From Lysinibacillus sp. FSL K6-0232 (GTDB taxonomy: Bacteria; Bacillota; Bacilli; Bacillales_A; Planococcaceae), in contig NZ_JBBOYW010000001.1 in the NCBI RefSeq assembly GCF_038008325.1, positions 3,751,501 to 3,815,500 of the forward strand: a DNA stretch of 64,000 nucleotides, read 5' to 3'. Position numbers and translations under genes: made by a program. The notes beneath the pieces were generated by a model, which saw only the letters and a program-made list of their open reading frames with translations, was not told where the DNA came from and searched no databases. Position 1 is the stretch's first letter. Each line of letters starts with the position of its first letter. This document shows, in pieces, positions 55,728 to 63,499 of the stretch.

Positions 55728-56810
55728 GTGCCGAAAATTACTTCTATCAGTACATATCAGCCACCTTACACATTACAACAAGCAAATGCAGAGGAATTAA
55801 CAAAGGAGCTTTTTTATGCAAAAATGCCTAAATTAGAGCGCTATTTAAAGGTTTTTGACAATGGTGGTATTGAAACACGCCATTTTTGTGTTCCACCAGA
55901 ATGGCATCGTACAAATCACTCCTTTGAAGAACGTAATAATCTATATATTGAACTCGCTACACAGTATAGTGTGAATGTTATTCAAGCTTGTTTACAAAAT
56001 AAAGCTTTTTTAGCTTCATCAATTTCGCCTCAAGATATTGATGCCATTATTTTTGTTAGTAGTACAGGAATTGCCACACCTAGCATTGATGCACGTATTA
56101 TGAACAAACTCGCCTTTTCTGATCGGCTTAAACGCATCCCACTATGGGGTCTTGGGTGTGCTGGAGGCGCAGCCGGTGTAAGTAGAGCCTATGATTTTTG
56201 TCAGGCACATCCTACTGCAAAGGTTCTTGTTGTTTGTGTCGAGTTATGTAGCCTCACTTTTCAGCCAAATGATATTTCAAAAAGCAATTTGATTGGTGCT
56301 TCACTTTTTGCAGATGGTGCTGCCTGTATACTTGTTTGTGGAGATAATGCAACTATCAATACGATAAAGCCAACACCAGCTATTCTTGCTACAGGCTCTA
56401 AATGGATGCCAGATTCGGAAAATGTGATGGGCTGGCATATTAAAAATAGCGGGCTACATGTTATCTTTCAGAAAAGTATTCCTACTATTATTACGAATTG
56501 GCTTGGGCCATTTGTTGAGCAATTTTTATTGGAGCAGGAGCTTTATAGCGAGCAACTTACCCATTTTATCGCACACCCTGGTGGAAAGAAGGTGTTAAAA
56601 GCCTATGAAGACACGCTTTATCTTTCTTCCCAAAAAACCGACATTTCTCGGGAAATATTACGTCATCATGGGAATATGTCATCCCCAACAGTGTTGTATG
56701 TATTAGAGCAATTTATGTTACATGAAGGAAAAGTGGATGATACAGGCTTACTTGTTGCTCTTGGCCCTGGTTTTTGTGCAGAAGCTGTATTACTAAAATG
56801 GAGGGAGTAG
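55728..56810 (+). CDS. bpsA: Type III polyketide synthase (BpsA/BcsA-like)
   Basis: A 360-residue chalcone-synthase-like enzyme. The catalytic triad is visible: Cys in GLGCAGGAAG (about 150), His in AHPGGKKVL (about 282) and Asn in HHGNMSSPTV (about 312). B. subtilis BpsA makes alkylpyrones from long-chain acyl-CoA and malonyl-CoA. GTG 55728 is chosen since GGAGA precedes it by seven bases; the TTG at 55710 precedes the Shine-Dalgarno sequence. The methyltransferase gene follows one base after its stop. Confidence 0.88.
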   Translation: MPKITSISTYQPPYTLQQANAEELTKELFYAKMPKLERYLKVFDNGGIETRHFCVPPEWHRTNHSFEERNNLYIELATQYSVNVIQACLQNKAFLASSISPQDIDAIIFVSSTGIATPSIDARIMNKLAFSDRLKRIPLWGLGCAGGAAGVSRAYDFCQAHPTAKVLVVCVELCSLTFQPNDISKSNLIGASLFADGAACILVCGDNATINTIKPTPAILATGSKWMPDSENVMGWHIKNSGLHVIFQKSIPTIITNWLGPFVEQFLLEQELYSEQLTHFIAHPGGKKVLKAYEDTLYLSSQKTDISREILRHHGNMSSPTVLYVLEQFMLHEGKVDDTGLLVALGPGFCAEAVLLKWRE

Positions 56811-56811
56811 C

Positions 56812-57354
56812 ATGGTATTCTATTTGATTTTAATATTTGTTATTCTACAAAGATTGACAGAGATTGTCATTGCCAAACGTAATGAAAGGTGGATGCTGTC
56901 ACAGGGAGCCTACGAAGTAGGAGCCTCCCATTATCCTTATATGGTGACAATGCATATTAGCTTTTTCTTATTTTTAATGGTTGAAGTGATGACGAATAAT
57001 AATGGTATATCGCCCTTATTTCCATTATTTTTTATTTTATTTTTAGCTGTGCAAGCATTACGAGTTTGGTGTATACGTTCATTAGGTTCTTTTTGGAATA
57101 CAAAGATCCTTATATTACCTGATACACAAGTTGTGCGTAAAGGGCCCTATGCCTATATGCGCCATCCAAATTATGCTGTTGTTTGCTTAGAAATCCTGCT
57201 GTTGCCTCTTATGTTTCAGGCTTATTTTACAGCATTTTGCTTTACACTCTTAAATATTACAATGCTGTCTGTGCGCATACCTATCGAGGAACAGGCATTG
57301 CGAGATGCAACAAATTATAATCATGTATTTCAAAAGAAGATTTCGGAATCCTAA
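56812..57354 (+). CDS. bpsB: Isoprenylcysteine-carboxyl-methyltransferase-like protein (BpsB/YpbQ-like)
   Basis: A 180-residue ICMT-family membrane methyltransferase with about four helices and the signature YAYMRHPNYAVVCLE near residue 115, followed by EEQALRD near 160. In B. subtilis BpsB methylates the alkylpyrones made by BpsA. Its ATG lies 1 bp after the bpsA stop with GGAGGG before it, so they are co-translated. Confidence 0.85.
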   Translation: MVFYLILIFVILQRLTEIVIAKRNERWMLSQGAYEVGASHYPYMVTMHISFFLFLMVEVMTNNNGISPLFPLFFILFLAVQALRVWCIRSLGSFWNTKILILPDTQVVRKGPYAYMRHPNYAVVCLEILLLPLMFQAYFTAFCFTLLNITMLSVRIPIEEQALRDATNYNHVFQKKISES

Positions 57355-57368
57355 CCGAAATCTTTTTA
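57335..57368 (+). terminator. Terminator of bpsAB
   Basis: AAGATTTCGG and CCGAAATCTT pair over 10 bp with an 8-base loop and a T-run. The stem overlaps the last codons of bpsB. Confidence 0.85.
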
Positions 57369-57386
57369 GTATCCAGAAGAATAAGC

Positions 57387-57415
57387 TTGACAATTTAGCA
57401 AGAAAAATATATATT
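57387..57415 (+). promoter_or_regulatory. SigA promoter of the L33 gene
   Basis: Perfect TTGACA (57387-57392) and TATATT (57410-57415) with 17-bp spacing, immediately upstream of the Zur box. Confidence 0.8.
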
Positions 57416-57417
57416 TT

Positions 57418-57438
57418 AAATCGTAATAATTACTATTT
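57418..57438 (+). promoter_or_regulatory. Zur box
   Basis: AAATCGTAATAATTACTATT plus a final T matches the B. subtilis Zur consensus (AAATCGTAATNATTACGATTT) at 20 of 20 defined bases but one (G to T). It starts 2 bp after the -10. Zn-loaded Zur would block the promoter. Confidence 0.9.
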
Positions 57439-57456
57439 AAAACAGGAGGTTTTATG

Positions 57457-57606
57457 ATGCGTGTACAAGTAACGTTAGCCTGCACTGAAACAGGTGATAA
57501 AAACTATATAACAACAAAAAATAAACGTACAAATCCAGAAAGGTTAGAGTTAAAAAAATATTCCCCTCGTTTAAAGCGAGTAACACTACATCGAGAAACA
57601 AAATAG
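57457..57606 (+). CDS. rpmG: Ribosomal protein L33, zinc-independent (C-minus) paralogue
   Basis: A 49-residue L33: it begins [17 protein letters not shown], contains [16 protein letters not shown], and ends TLHRETK. Zinc-binding L33 has CXXC pairs. Here LACTECG is replaced by LACTETG and KKYCPR by KKYSPR, so only one Cys remains and zinc cannot bind. Such C-minus copies replace the zinc form when zinc is scarce. The start could be ATG 57454 or 57457 (ATGATG); 57457 fits the family. The upstream Zur box supports this role. Confidence 0.92.
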   Translation: MRVQVTLACTETGDKNYITTKNKRTNPERLELKKYSPRLKRVTLHRETK

Positions 57607-57645
57607 CTTAAGCAAGAATTCGTTTATTCCTTTTGGCGTGAAAAA

Positions 57646-57692
57646 ATAACTGTTTCAAAGCCTTCTAACAAGCCTTTGAAACAGTTTATTTT
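57646..57692. terminator. Terminator between L33 and the coiled-coil gene
   Basis: AACTGTTTCAAAG and CTTTGAAACAGTT pair over 13 bp around a 13-base loop, with A/T-rich flanks on both sides. It serves both convergent genes. Confidence 0.8.
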
Positions 57693-57699
57693 CATTCCA

Positions 57700-58431
57700 C
57701 TATAGCTGCTCTCTATTAATTTCTAAAGCTAACTCGTTCAACTTATGATCTAGTTCATCAAGCATCCGTAATCGCTGATCGATTTGCTGATCAAAACTTA
57801 TAATTTGTACACCAGTAGCTGGCTGTTGACCATCAGCCACTTTATTGGATAAGCGTTCGATTTCTTCGTTTTTCAGCGCTAATTCTTCTATTAAATGCTG
57901 ATAGAGGCTATCCGAATGAGCTTGTTCCATATAGGACTTTTCAATTGCCTGCATAATGCCCTCTATTTGCCTGCCTGTTGCTATTGTAAAATCGCTTATT
58001 TTTTTATCTAGCCCCTCCATTACGACCTTATAGCTAGCTGCTTGCTTTAGTGTTAATAGCTTTGCATTCGCCTCTTTTATATTTTCTTTTAAAACTTTAT
58101 TTTCCGCCCTCAATTCCGTTAATTCCTTTAAGAGTGACTCTATTGATGCAATTTGTTTTTTTCGCTGCAATTCTCGTCTTTCCATTTCTTCATTGTATAG
58201 CTGTAATTCTTTTTCATAGTTTCTTTTTAATTTTAATAGCTCCATAGACAGGTCTTTTTTGCTTTTTGTTAAATATACATTTTCTCGCTCAAGTCGTAGT
58301 ATCAATTCATAATAATCACTATCTCTAAGCCGCTTCACCTCATTTTTATATTTGGCTAATTCGGCTCTTAAAAAAATAATCATTTGTTGGAGCTGTATAG
58401 GATCATTGTTTTTAACAACTTCACTATCCAC
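57700..58431 (-). CDS. Coiled-coil protein, last gene of the spore-surface-like run
   Basis: A 243-residue protein, almost wholly coiled coil: long heptad-rich stretches about 15-120 (for example LRLERENVYLTKSKKD) and 175-240. GTG 58431 follows TAGGAGG by seven bases. There is no signal or membrane helix. It follows the 85-residue gene by 11 bp. Coil-rich proteins of this size can be structural in spore coats, but I cannot name a family. Confidence 0.65.
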   Translation of the reverse strand: MDSEVVKNNDPIQLQQMIIFLRAELAKYKNEVKRLRDSDYYELILRLERENVYLTKSKKDLSMELLKLKRNYEKELQLYNEEMERRELQRKKQIASIESLLKELTELRAENKVLKENIKEANAKLLTLKQAASYKVVMEGLDKKISDFTIATGRQIEGIMQAIEKSYMEQAHSDSLYQHLIEELALKNEEIERLSNKVADGQQPATGVQIISFDQQIDQRLRMLDELDHKLNELALEINREQL

Positions 58432-58442
58432 CCTTGCACCTC

Positions 58443-58700
58443 CTAGCCTGAATAGCTTTTCAATAAATGAATCACTTCTTCAAACTGTGCTTTACTATCC
58501 TCTATTAGTTCATCAAGCTGCTGTATTAGCTTTGCCTCTTCTATAGGCTCACTGCTATTATTTTCTCCTGAAAGCAAATAGGCAATTAATAGATTTAATG
58601 TATTTTTTTCAAGAAATGCAAAGCTATTATCTTGCCCATTGCGGCGATTTAACTGCTCCGTTATCAATTGCTGAATGGCATGCTTTTGGACATCACTCAT
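58443..58700 (-). CDS. Small helical protein, unknown
   Basis: An 85-residue acidic helical protein, start MSDVQKHAIQQL (ATG 58700 after GGAGG). It overlaps the end of the preceding gene by eight bases, so it is translated with it. No family recognised. Confidence 0.6.
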   Translation of the reverse strand: MSDVQKHAIQQLITEQLNRRNGQDNSFAFLEKNTLNLLIAYLLSGENNSSEPIEEAKLIQQLDELIEDSKAQFEEVIHLLKSYSG

Positions 58701-59265
58701 TGTCACCCTCCTGTATTTGACTAATTCCATTGAGATTAATAGGATTTAAAACAGCTGCACCATCTGTTAACTGATCGCAATATGTAAAGCCCATAATAGT
58801 GCCCGAATAGGATAAATTATGGGACCATTTAATTTGGAAATTGGTAAATGAAATAGTTTCATTTTGCTCAATAATTGTTTTTCCTACTGGTCTTAGCCAA
58901 TACTCCTCTGTGCTTGATTTATCATTGAAGCGCTCCCACTGGTATTGCCCCTGTGTTTTTAAATTCGGAGTAAAATTTTCATGTACATATCGCCCTGAAA
59001 AATAAAATGGTGAATCCTTCGGCAGTTGAATACATACATATGGGTTTGTAACGGGTTCACTACCGATATTACGAATATGATAGGAACCTAAACATAAACT
59101 CTCTTGCTCTGAATCATAAGAAATATTAAATGAGGAAGTAAAATAGCTAATTAGACTGACGCTGTTTGGTATCCTTAGCCCTTCTACCAGTTGCTTCATT
59201 TCATGCAGATAGGCGTTTGTTTGGTCTTTTAAAGCTTGTATCTTCTCTTCAATACGATTTTCCAC
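58693..59265 (-). CDS. Unknown protein with C-terminal beta-sandwich-like domain
   Basis: A 190-residue protein: a short N-terminal helix (about 1-40), then a beta-rich part with GSYHIRNIGSEPVTNPYVCIQLP and later SYSGTIMGFTYC, which looks like a CARDB- or DUF11-type fold for surface proteins. GTG 59265 follows AAGGGGG by five bases. The TTG at 59289 sits in the upstream terminator. It shares a run with three other genes. Function unknown. Confidence 0.6.
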   Translation of the reverse strand: MENRIEEKIQALKDQTNAYLHEMKQLVEGLRIPNSVSLISYFTSSFNISYDSEQESLCLGSYHIRNIGSEPVTNPYVCIQLPKDSPFYFSGRYVHENFTPNLKTQGQYQWERFNDKSSTEEYWLRPVGKTIIEQNETISFTNFQIKWSHNLSYSGTIMGFTYCDQLTDGAAVLNPINLNGISQIQEGDNE

Positions 59266-59285
59266 TGAATACCCCCTTGTTGTCA

Positions 59286-59314
59286 TCAAAAAAAGAGAGG
59301 ATTACCCTCTCTTC
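59286..59314 (-). terminator. Attenuating terminator inside the spore-surface-like run
   Basis: AAGAGAGG pairs with CCTCTCTT on the minus strand, with a T-run of seven. It lies between the cysteine-rich gene and its downstream neighbour, so it would lower expression of the three genes below. Confidence 0.7.
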
Positions 59315-59346
59315 AGCATATGACTTTCCTTGGTATGTTAGCACCA

Positions 59347-59985
59347 TTAACCGCCATTTGGGAAAATAACGGAACATTGCTTCGGACGAACCGCAGTCGG
59401 ACATGAGAATGGTAAGTCTGCTCGTGGTTCGCAGAAAGTTGCTAAAAATTCTACAGTCACTGGGAATGTAGATTGAATACTTTGACAAACAGCAACAGTG
59501 ATTGTTAACGCAGAAAACGTAATTGTACCTGTTCCAGCTGCAAGTGTTCCAGTTGTACATACGAAGCAATCTAAATCTGTATATAAAATTTCTACATCTG
59601 TACCTTTAGGAGCACATAATGTTACTTGCTCACAGCGAGAAACTGGAATTTCTGCACTTGTGAAAACGGTACCGTTTGGTAAAGTAACGATAATCGTTAG
59701 GATGAAGTTCTTTTGAATATTTAAGTGTTGCAGACAAACTGTTGACCCATCAATGGAGAATTGGCGATTCTCACGATTCAGGATCACGATTGGATTTGTA
59801 GCAGCTGGCGTCACTCGACATGTAACAACCGCACCTGTTAAATCAGTACCTGCTACTACACCTGGAAACGTAATATCTCCAGTTGGCGAAATATCAAATG
59901 ACATTTCCTTTACAATCCAGTCATATACCTTATCAACATTTATACAAATTAATTCCTGCGCCTGGGATGGCATATTCTCCTGCAT
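59347..59985 (-). CDS. Cysteine-rich spore-surface-like protein
   Basis: A 212-residue protein, all-beta by composition, with eleven or so Cys spread through it and no signal peptide. The N-terminal ELICINVDKVYDWIV motif resembles the start of several Bacillales spore-coat and SipL-type proteins. The rest has two beta repeats (around VTLPNGTVFTSAEIP and FPVTVEFLA). The start follows GGAGG. Cysteine cross-linking without export suggests the spore surface, built in the mother cell. The assignment is inferred. Confidence 0.55.
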   Translation of the reverse strand: MQENMPSQAQELICINVDKVYDWIVKEMSFDISPTGDITFPGVVAGTDLTGAVVTCRVTPAATNPIVILNRENRQFSIDGSTVCLQHLNIQKNFILTIIVTLPNGTVFTSAEIPVSRCEQVTLCAPKGTDVEILYTDLDCFVCTTGTLAAGTGTITFSALTITVAVCQSIQSTFPVTVEFLATFCEPRADLPFSCPTAVRPKQCSVIFPNGG

Positions 59986-60197
59986 CCTTTTGACACCTCC
60001 ATAAAATTTTTATCTTTCGTTTGTAGCATATGTTTTTTCGCTATAAGTGCATGGGCTAATAAATAGTTACACCTGATTTTTATTACACGTATTTGTTTTA
60101 GCAAGAAGCGCTGAAATATGTGAAAAGGCAGGTATATTTGTAACAGAAAGGCAATATTTTTAATAAGATAATAGTGGACTGAAAGGAGTGACATGCC

Positions 60198-61187
60198 ATG
60201 AAAGATTCAAAATTGTACTCCATACAAGAGCTTGAGGACTTAAAGCAGCGGATTGAAGCCTATAGGGAAGCATTAACCTCGCTAAAAGCAGGCACTTCCA
60301 TTGAAGATTATTTATATATGAAAGATGAATTCGATGGACTAAAAGCACAAATATTACATTTAGAGAGCTTAACAGAAACAATAGATGATAAACAAAATTC
60401 ACAGATTAAGGGCTATGAGGAGCAAATTCAGTTACTTACCTCACAAGTTACATCATTAAATCAAACCATTGAAGAAATGAATCGTGACATCTTAACAATG
60501 CTAAAGAAATTACTGACACCTGAAACAACTGAAGCACAAAAAATACCGAATAACAATCAATCTTTCTCTACAATTCCTAATCTACTGCCAAGAAAGACGA
60601 TGGTTACACAAACAACAAATCAAGCTGCTACCCAGCCTAAATCCAATCAACCTTCTTATAAAATGCTCCAAAGCTTAGCAGGAAAAGCGATCAATACCCA
60701 AAGTTTCACTAATTACCCTTCTACTAACCAGCATGAGCAACCTATGCATAGACCTGAAGAACGCCATTTTCATCAACAATACCTTCAATCCATTAATACG
60801 CATCCGAGTCAAATTTATAATGGGCTTTATCGGAACACTACTGTAGAACCTACATTCCATTTCCGAAACGCTACTGAGGCACAAGGAATTCCCGTTCAGG
60901 ATGTTATCCCCCCTAGCACTGCAATACCCGCATCTGTTAAACCTACTTCAATTGATAAAGCACCGGCTAAAGAGGAAGCAGAAAACCTTCTTGAATCTGT
61001 AAACCTTGAGCATACTGAAGAGATAGACAACCACATAGAATCTTCTTCTATTACAATAGAGGAGCCTGAAGTTATTGAACAGCCTCAAGAAATAAACGAA
61101 CAGCCAGAGCCTATAGATGCTCCCATTAAGGAAGACGCAAAGAAAGAAAAACATTCATTTCTCCATTTCTTAAAAAAGTGGAGCTAA
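60198..61187 (+). CDS. Coiled-coil and disordered protein, probable spore-surface component
   Basis: A 329-residue protein. Residues 1-115 form a coiled coil (IQELEDLKQRIEAYREAL). The middle, to about 230, is Gln/Thr/Asn/Pro-rich and likely disordered. A Glu-rich tail ends HSFLHFLKKWS, a basic/aromatic motif. It starts after AAAGGAGTG and is divergent from the cysteine-rich gene, sharing a 212-bp gap. I recognise no family. Confidence 0.6.
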   Translation: MKDSKLYSIQELEDLKQRIEAYREALTSLKAGTSIEDYLYMKDEFDGLKAQILHLESLTETIDDKQNSQIKGYEEQIQLLTSQVTSLNQTIEEMNRDILTMLKKLLTPETTEAQKIPNNNQSFSTIPNLLPRKTMVTQTTNQAATQPKSNQPSYKMLQSLAGKAINTQSFTNYPSTNQHEQPMHRPEERHFHQQYLQSINTHPSQIYNGLYRNTTVEPTFHFRNATEAQGIPVQDVIPPSTAIPASVKPTSIDKAPAKEEAENLLESVNLEHTEEIDNHIESSSITIEEPEVIEQPQEINEQPEPIDAPIKEDAKKEKHSFLHFLKKWS

Positions 61188-61329
61188 TATGTCTTATTTA
61201 GAACTGTCCAGTATGTATAACATGCATATTGGATTTTTTTATTTTATATAGAAGACAAGACCATATTAGATAATTGCCCTTAACCCTTCATCGAATCTGA
61301 ATAGAATAATGAAGAAAGGGGGTGTAACA

Positions 61330-61950
61330 ATGTGTTTAAATAATTCTATGTGTGGCTGTTCAGGAAATGGTCATGGCAACGGTGAATGCAGTGCAATGGG
61401 ACCATTTGTAGCAATTGATGCTGCATGTATTACTCCACCTCAAGCAACTGGCTCAATTATTCCTTTCTCTTCTGGTATCACACCTGTTGTTTTAGCATCA
61501 TTAGCAACTGGTTTAATTGATACACCTAGTCTGATTGGATTTGGTACAGCAGTTCCTGGTGTTACAGTTTTAGGAAATACAATTGATTTATCAGGTGTTG
61601 TAACAGAAGCTTTCTCTGTTCCTCGTCCTGGTAGTATTACAGCAATTTCTGCATCATTCTCTGCAACAGTTGCTATTGCATTACTTGGTACAACAACAGT
61701 AACTGCAACAGTATATCGTGCTCCTGCTGGTAGCACTGTATTCACTGCAACAGCTGCAACAGTAAGCCTTGCTCCATCCTTTACAGGGGCTATCGCATTA
61801 GGTCAAACAGCATTCGCTTCCGCAAACGTACCACCAGTACCAGTTGTAACAGGTGACCGCTTATTAATGGTTTACTCCATTACAACTTCTGGTGTTGCTG
61901 TTGCTCAAGTATTAACAGGAACAGCAAGCGCAGGTATTACAATTGCATAA
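61330..61950 (+). CDS. BclB-type exosporium C-terminal-domain protein lacking collagen repeats
   Basis: A 206-residue protein. The N-terminal 24 residues are Cys/Gly/Asn-rich (MCLNNSMCGCSGNGHGNG). From about 35 the sequence follows the BclB C-terminal domain: GSIIPFSSGITPVVL, then FGTAVPGVTVLGNTIDLSGV, AFSVPRPGSITAISA and VTGDRLLMVYSIT. In BclB of the B. cereus group this domain follows a collagen-like region; here no GXT triplets occur. ATG 61330 follows GGGGGTG. It probably sits on the spore surface. Domain identity is firm, function inferred. Confidence 0.8.
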   Translation: MCLNNSMCGCSGNGHGNGECSAMGPFVAIDAACITPPQATGSIIPFSSGITPVVLASLATGLIDTPSLIGFGTAVPGVTVLGNTIDLSGVVTEAFSVPRPGSITAISASFSATVAIALLGTTTVTATVYRAPAGSTVFTATAATVSLAPSFTGAIALGQTAFASANVPPVPVVTGDRLLMVYSITTSGVAVAQVLTGTASAGITIA

Positions 61951-61965
61951 TTCCTTAGAAAAATA

Positions 61966-62009
61966 AATAAAATAGGCGACTTTTTTCAAGAAGTCGCCTA
62001 TTTCATATT
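61966..62009. terminator. Bidirectional terminator after the BclB-type gene
   Basis: AAATAGGCGACTT and AAGTCGCCTATTT pair over 13 bp around an 8-base loop, with A/T-rich tails. It also ends the convergent bstA gene. Confidence 0.85.
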
Positions 62010-62522
62010 TTACCGTGCTAAAGCGTTTTGAATATGTGCTAAATGATGTTTACCATGCCATGCATATAGTCCAATCGCATGCTCTAATGTTGTTAGCCCT
62101 GAATCTGGATGTTGAAATGCTCTTTGCAGTTGTTCCTCAGTTAAGCTTGTTAGTAAATAGACCCAGCGTTCATGTAAGCTTTCAATTAGTTTAAACGAGG
62201 TTGCTACTGCCATTTCGGAATCTGGTAACTGTGCCCATTCCGCTTCATTGTACGGCTTAATCGTTGGCACATCCTCTGTTAATGCTAGTTTAAAACGGAT
62301 ATAGCTGTTCATATGACTATCAGCAATATGATGGACAAGCTGTGTAACCGTCCAGCCATGCTCACGATAAGATTTTGCTAGCGCCTGCTCACTTGCTCCG
62401 CTTAATGCCTCTGCAAGCTGTCTTGGTAAAAGCCGGATATCCTCAATCCATTTTTGAACTTGCTGTGAAGTTACCTCTTCTGGTAACTGGAATTGCCCAA
62501 TTGGATATCGTAAATCTATCAT
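62010..62522 (-). CDS. bstA: Bacillithiol S-transferase BstA-like (DinB family)
   Basis: A 170-residue DinB/YfiT-like four-helix protein. Metal-binding His residues are in VTQLVHHIADSHMNSY (about 62) and WHGKHHLAHI (about 157). The sequence DLRYPIGQFQ at the start and SYIRFKLALTED match B. subtilis YfiT, which is BstA, a bacillithiol transferase. It would couple bacillithiol to electrophiles. ATG 62522 follows GGAGG. Confidence 0.87.
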   Translation of the reverse strand: MIDLRYPIGQFQLPEEVTSQQVQKWIEDIRLLPRQLAEALSGASEQALAKSYREHGWTVTQLVHHIADSHMNSYIRFKLALTEDVPTIKPYNEAEWAQLPDSEMAVATSFKLIESLHERWVYLLTSLTEEQLQRAFQHPDSGLTTLEHAIGLYAWHGKHHLAHIQNALAR

Positions 62523-62750
62523 AGCACTCGCCTCCATTTTATTTTTATAGTATCAATTTAAGAATTTCCCCGCTACTATTTTGATAGCTATTTCCCTACT
62601 CAATAGCAGGTGCAACAAAAAGCTAACATGTAATGGGCATATCGCTAAAATGTCTAAGCTTTATATTGTATCAATAAAGGCAACACGATATTCAACATGG
62701 TTGCCATATGTATGTATTATTTACTTAAATCCATCGCTATGCTTTTGCCT

Positions 62751-63380
62751 TCAATATAAAGATTTATGAACAGCCTGTGCTAATGCTTGTAATGGATGAG
62801 GAATAGTTAGCATTGACGATTTTTCAAATTGCTGTGCTGCATCTACCATTGAAAGCTGAGCAACTGAAATTGGCATTTGCTTAGATGATAAATGCTGCAA
62901 AGTTTGTATAATAGCATGATTATAGGATGTCTGATCATCTTTCATAATCAGCTCAAAGGCATGCTCAATAACATGTGCTAGCGCGTGTACGGCTTTGCCA
63001 TGCAATTTAGCATATTGAGCAAGCCTTGTCATAGTGCCCTCAACGGTTGCAGGATTTGTAAAAAGCAGCACCTGGGGTCTTGGTTCCCTGCATATTATTT
63101 CAAAGTATGGCTCATCAATCTTTATAATAGGTATTGAGAAATTATTATCCTCTAACAGTGCAATATAATTGGTACATGTGATTAAAATAGCATCAACACC
63201 ACAGCTAGCTATCCATTCAATCTGGTTTCTAGACTTCTGCGCTAATCCATCCTCTCCTTGTGATATATGATGGATTAGTCCAGGGTCAACAAAATGAACA
63301 AGCTCTATATCCTTTATGCCTTGTTCAATATACGCAATATTAGAATGATGTGCATGTAAGCAGCCAAGCTTTTTCTTCAA
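62751..63380 (-). CDS. Asp/Glu-racemase superfamily-like protein
   Basis: A 209-residue protein of the aspartate/glutamate racemase fold. The first catalytic Cys is in ILITCTNYI (about 73). The second, usually in a GCTE-type motif, is replaced: the matching stretch reads SVAQLSMVDAA near 190. This argues against normal racemisation and for another isomerase-type or binding role. TTG 63380 follows AGGGGGCG; the earlier ATG/GTG has no site. Confidence 0.6.
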   Translation of the reverse strand: MKKKLGCLHAHHSNIAYIEQGIKDIELVHFVDPGLIHHISQGEDGLAQKSRNQIEWIASCGVDAILITCTNYIALLEDNNFSIPIIKIDEPYFEIICREPRPQVLLFTNPATVEGTMTRLAQYAKLHGKAVHALAHVIEHAFELIMKDDQTSYNHAIIQTLQHLSSKQMPISVAQLSMVDAAQQFEKSSMLTIPHPLQALAQAVHKSLY

Positions 63381-63461
63381 ATAAACGCCCCCTGTAATAG
63401 TTAAAGTTATATCGTTACAACATACCCTAGTAAACACGATATTTCAATACTTCTTAAAACA

Positions 63462-63499
63462 TAAAAAACCGTATTAGTTATAAAAAGTTAATACGGTTA
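63462..63499 (-). terminator. Terminator of the BCCT transporter gene
   Basis: AACCGTATTA and TAATACGGTT pair over 10 bp around an 11-base loop, with a T-run on the minus strand. The stem overlaps the stop codon. Confidence 0.85.
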
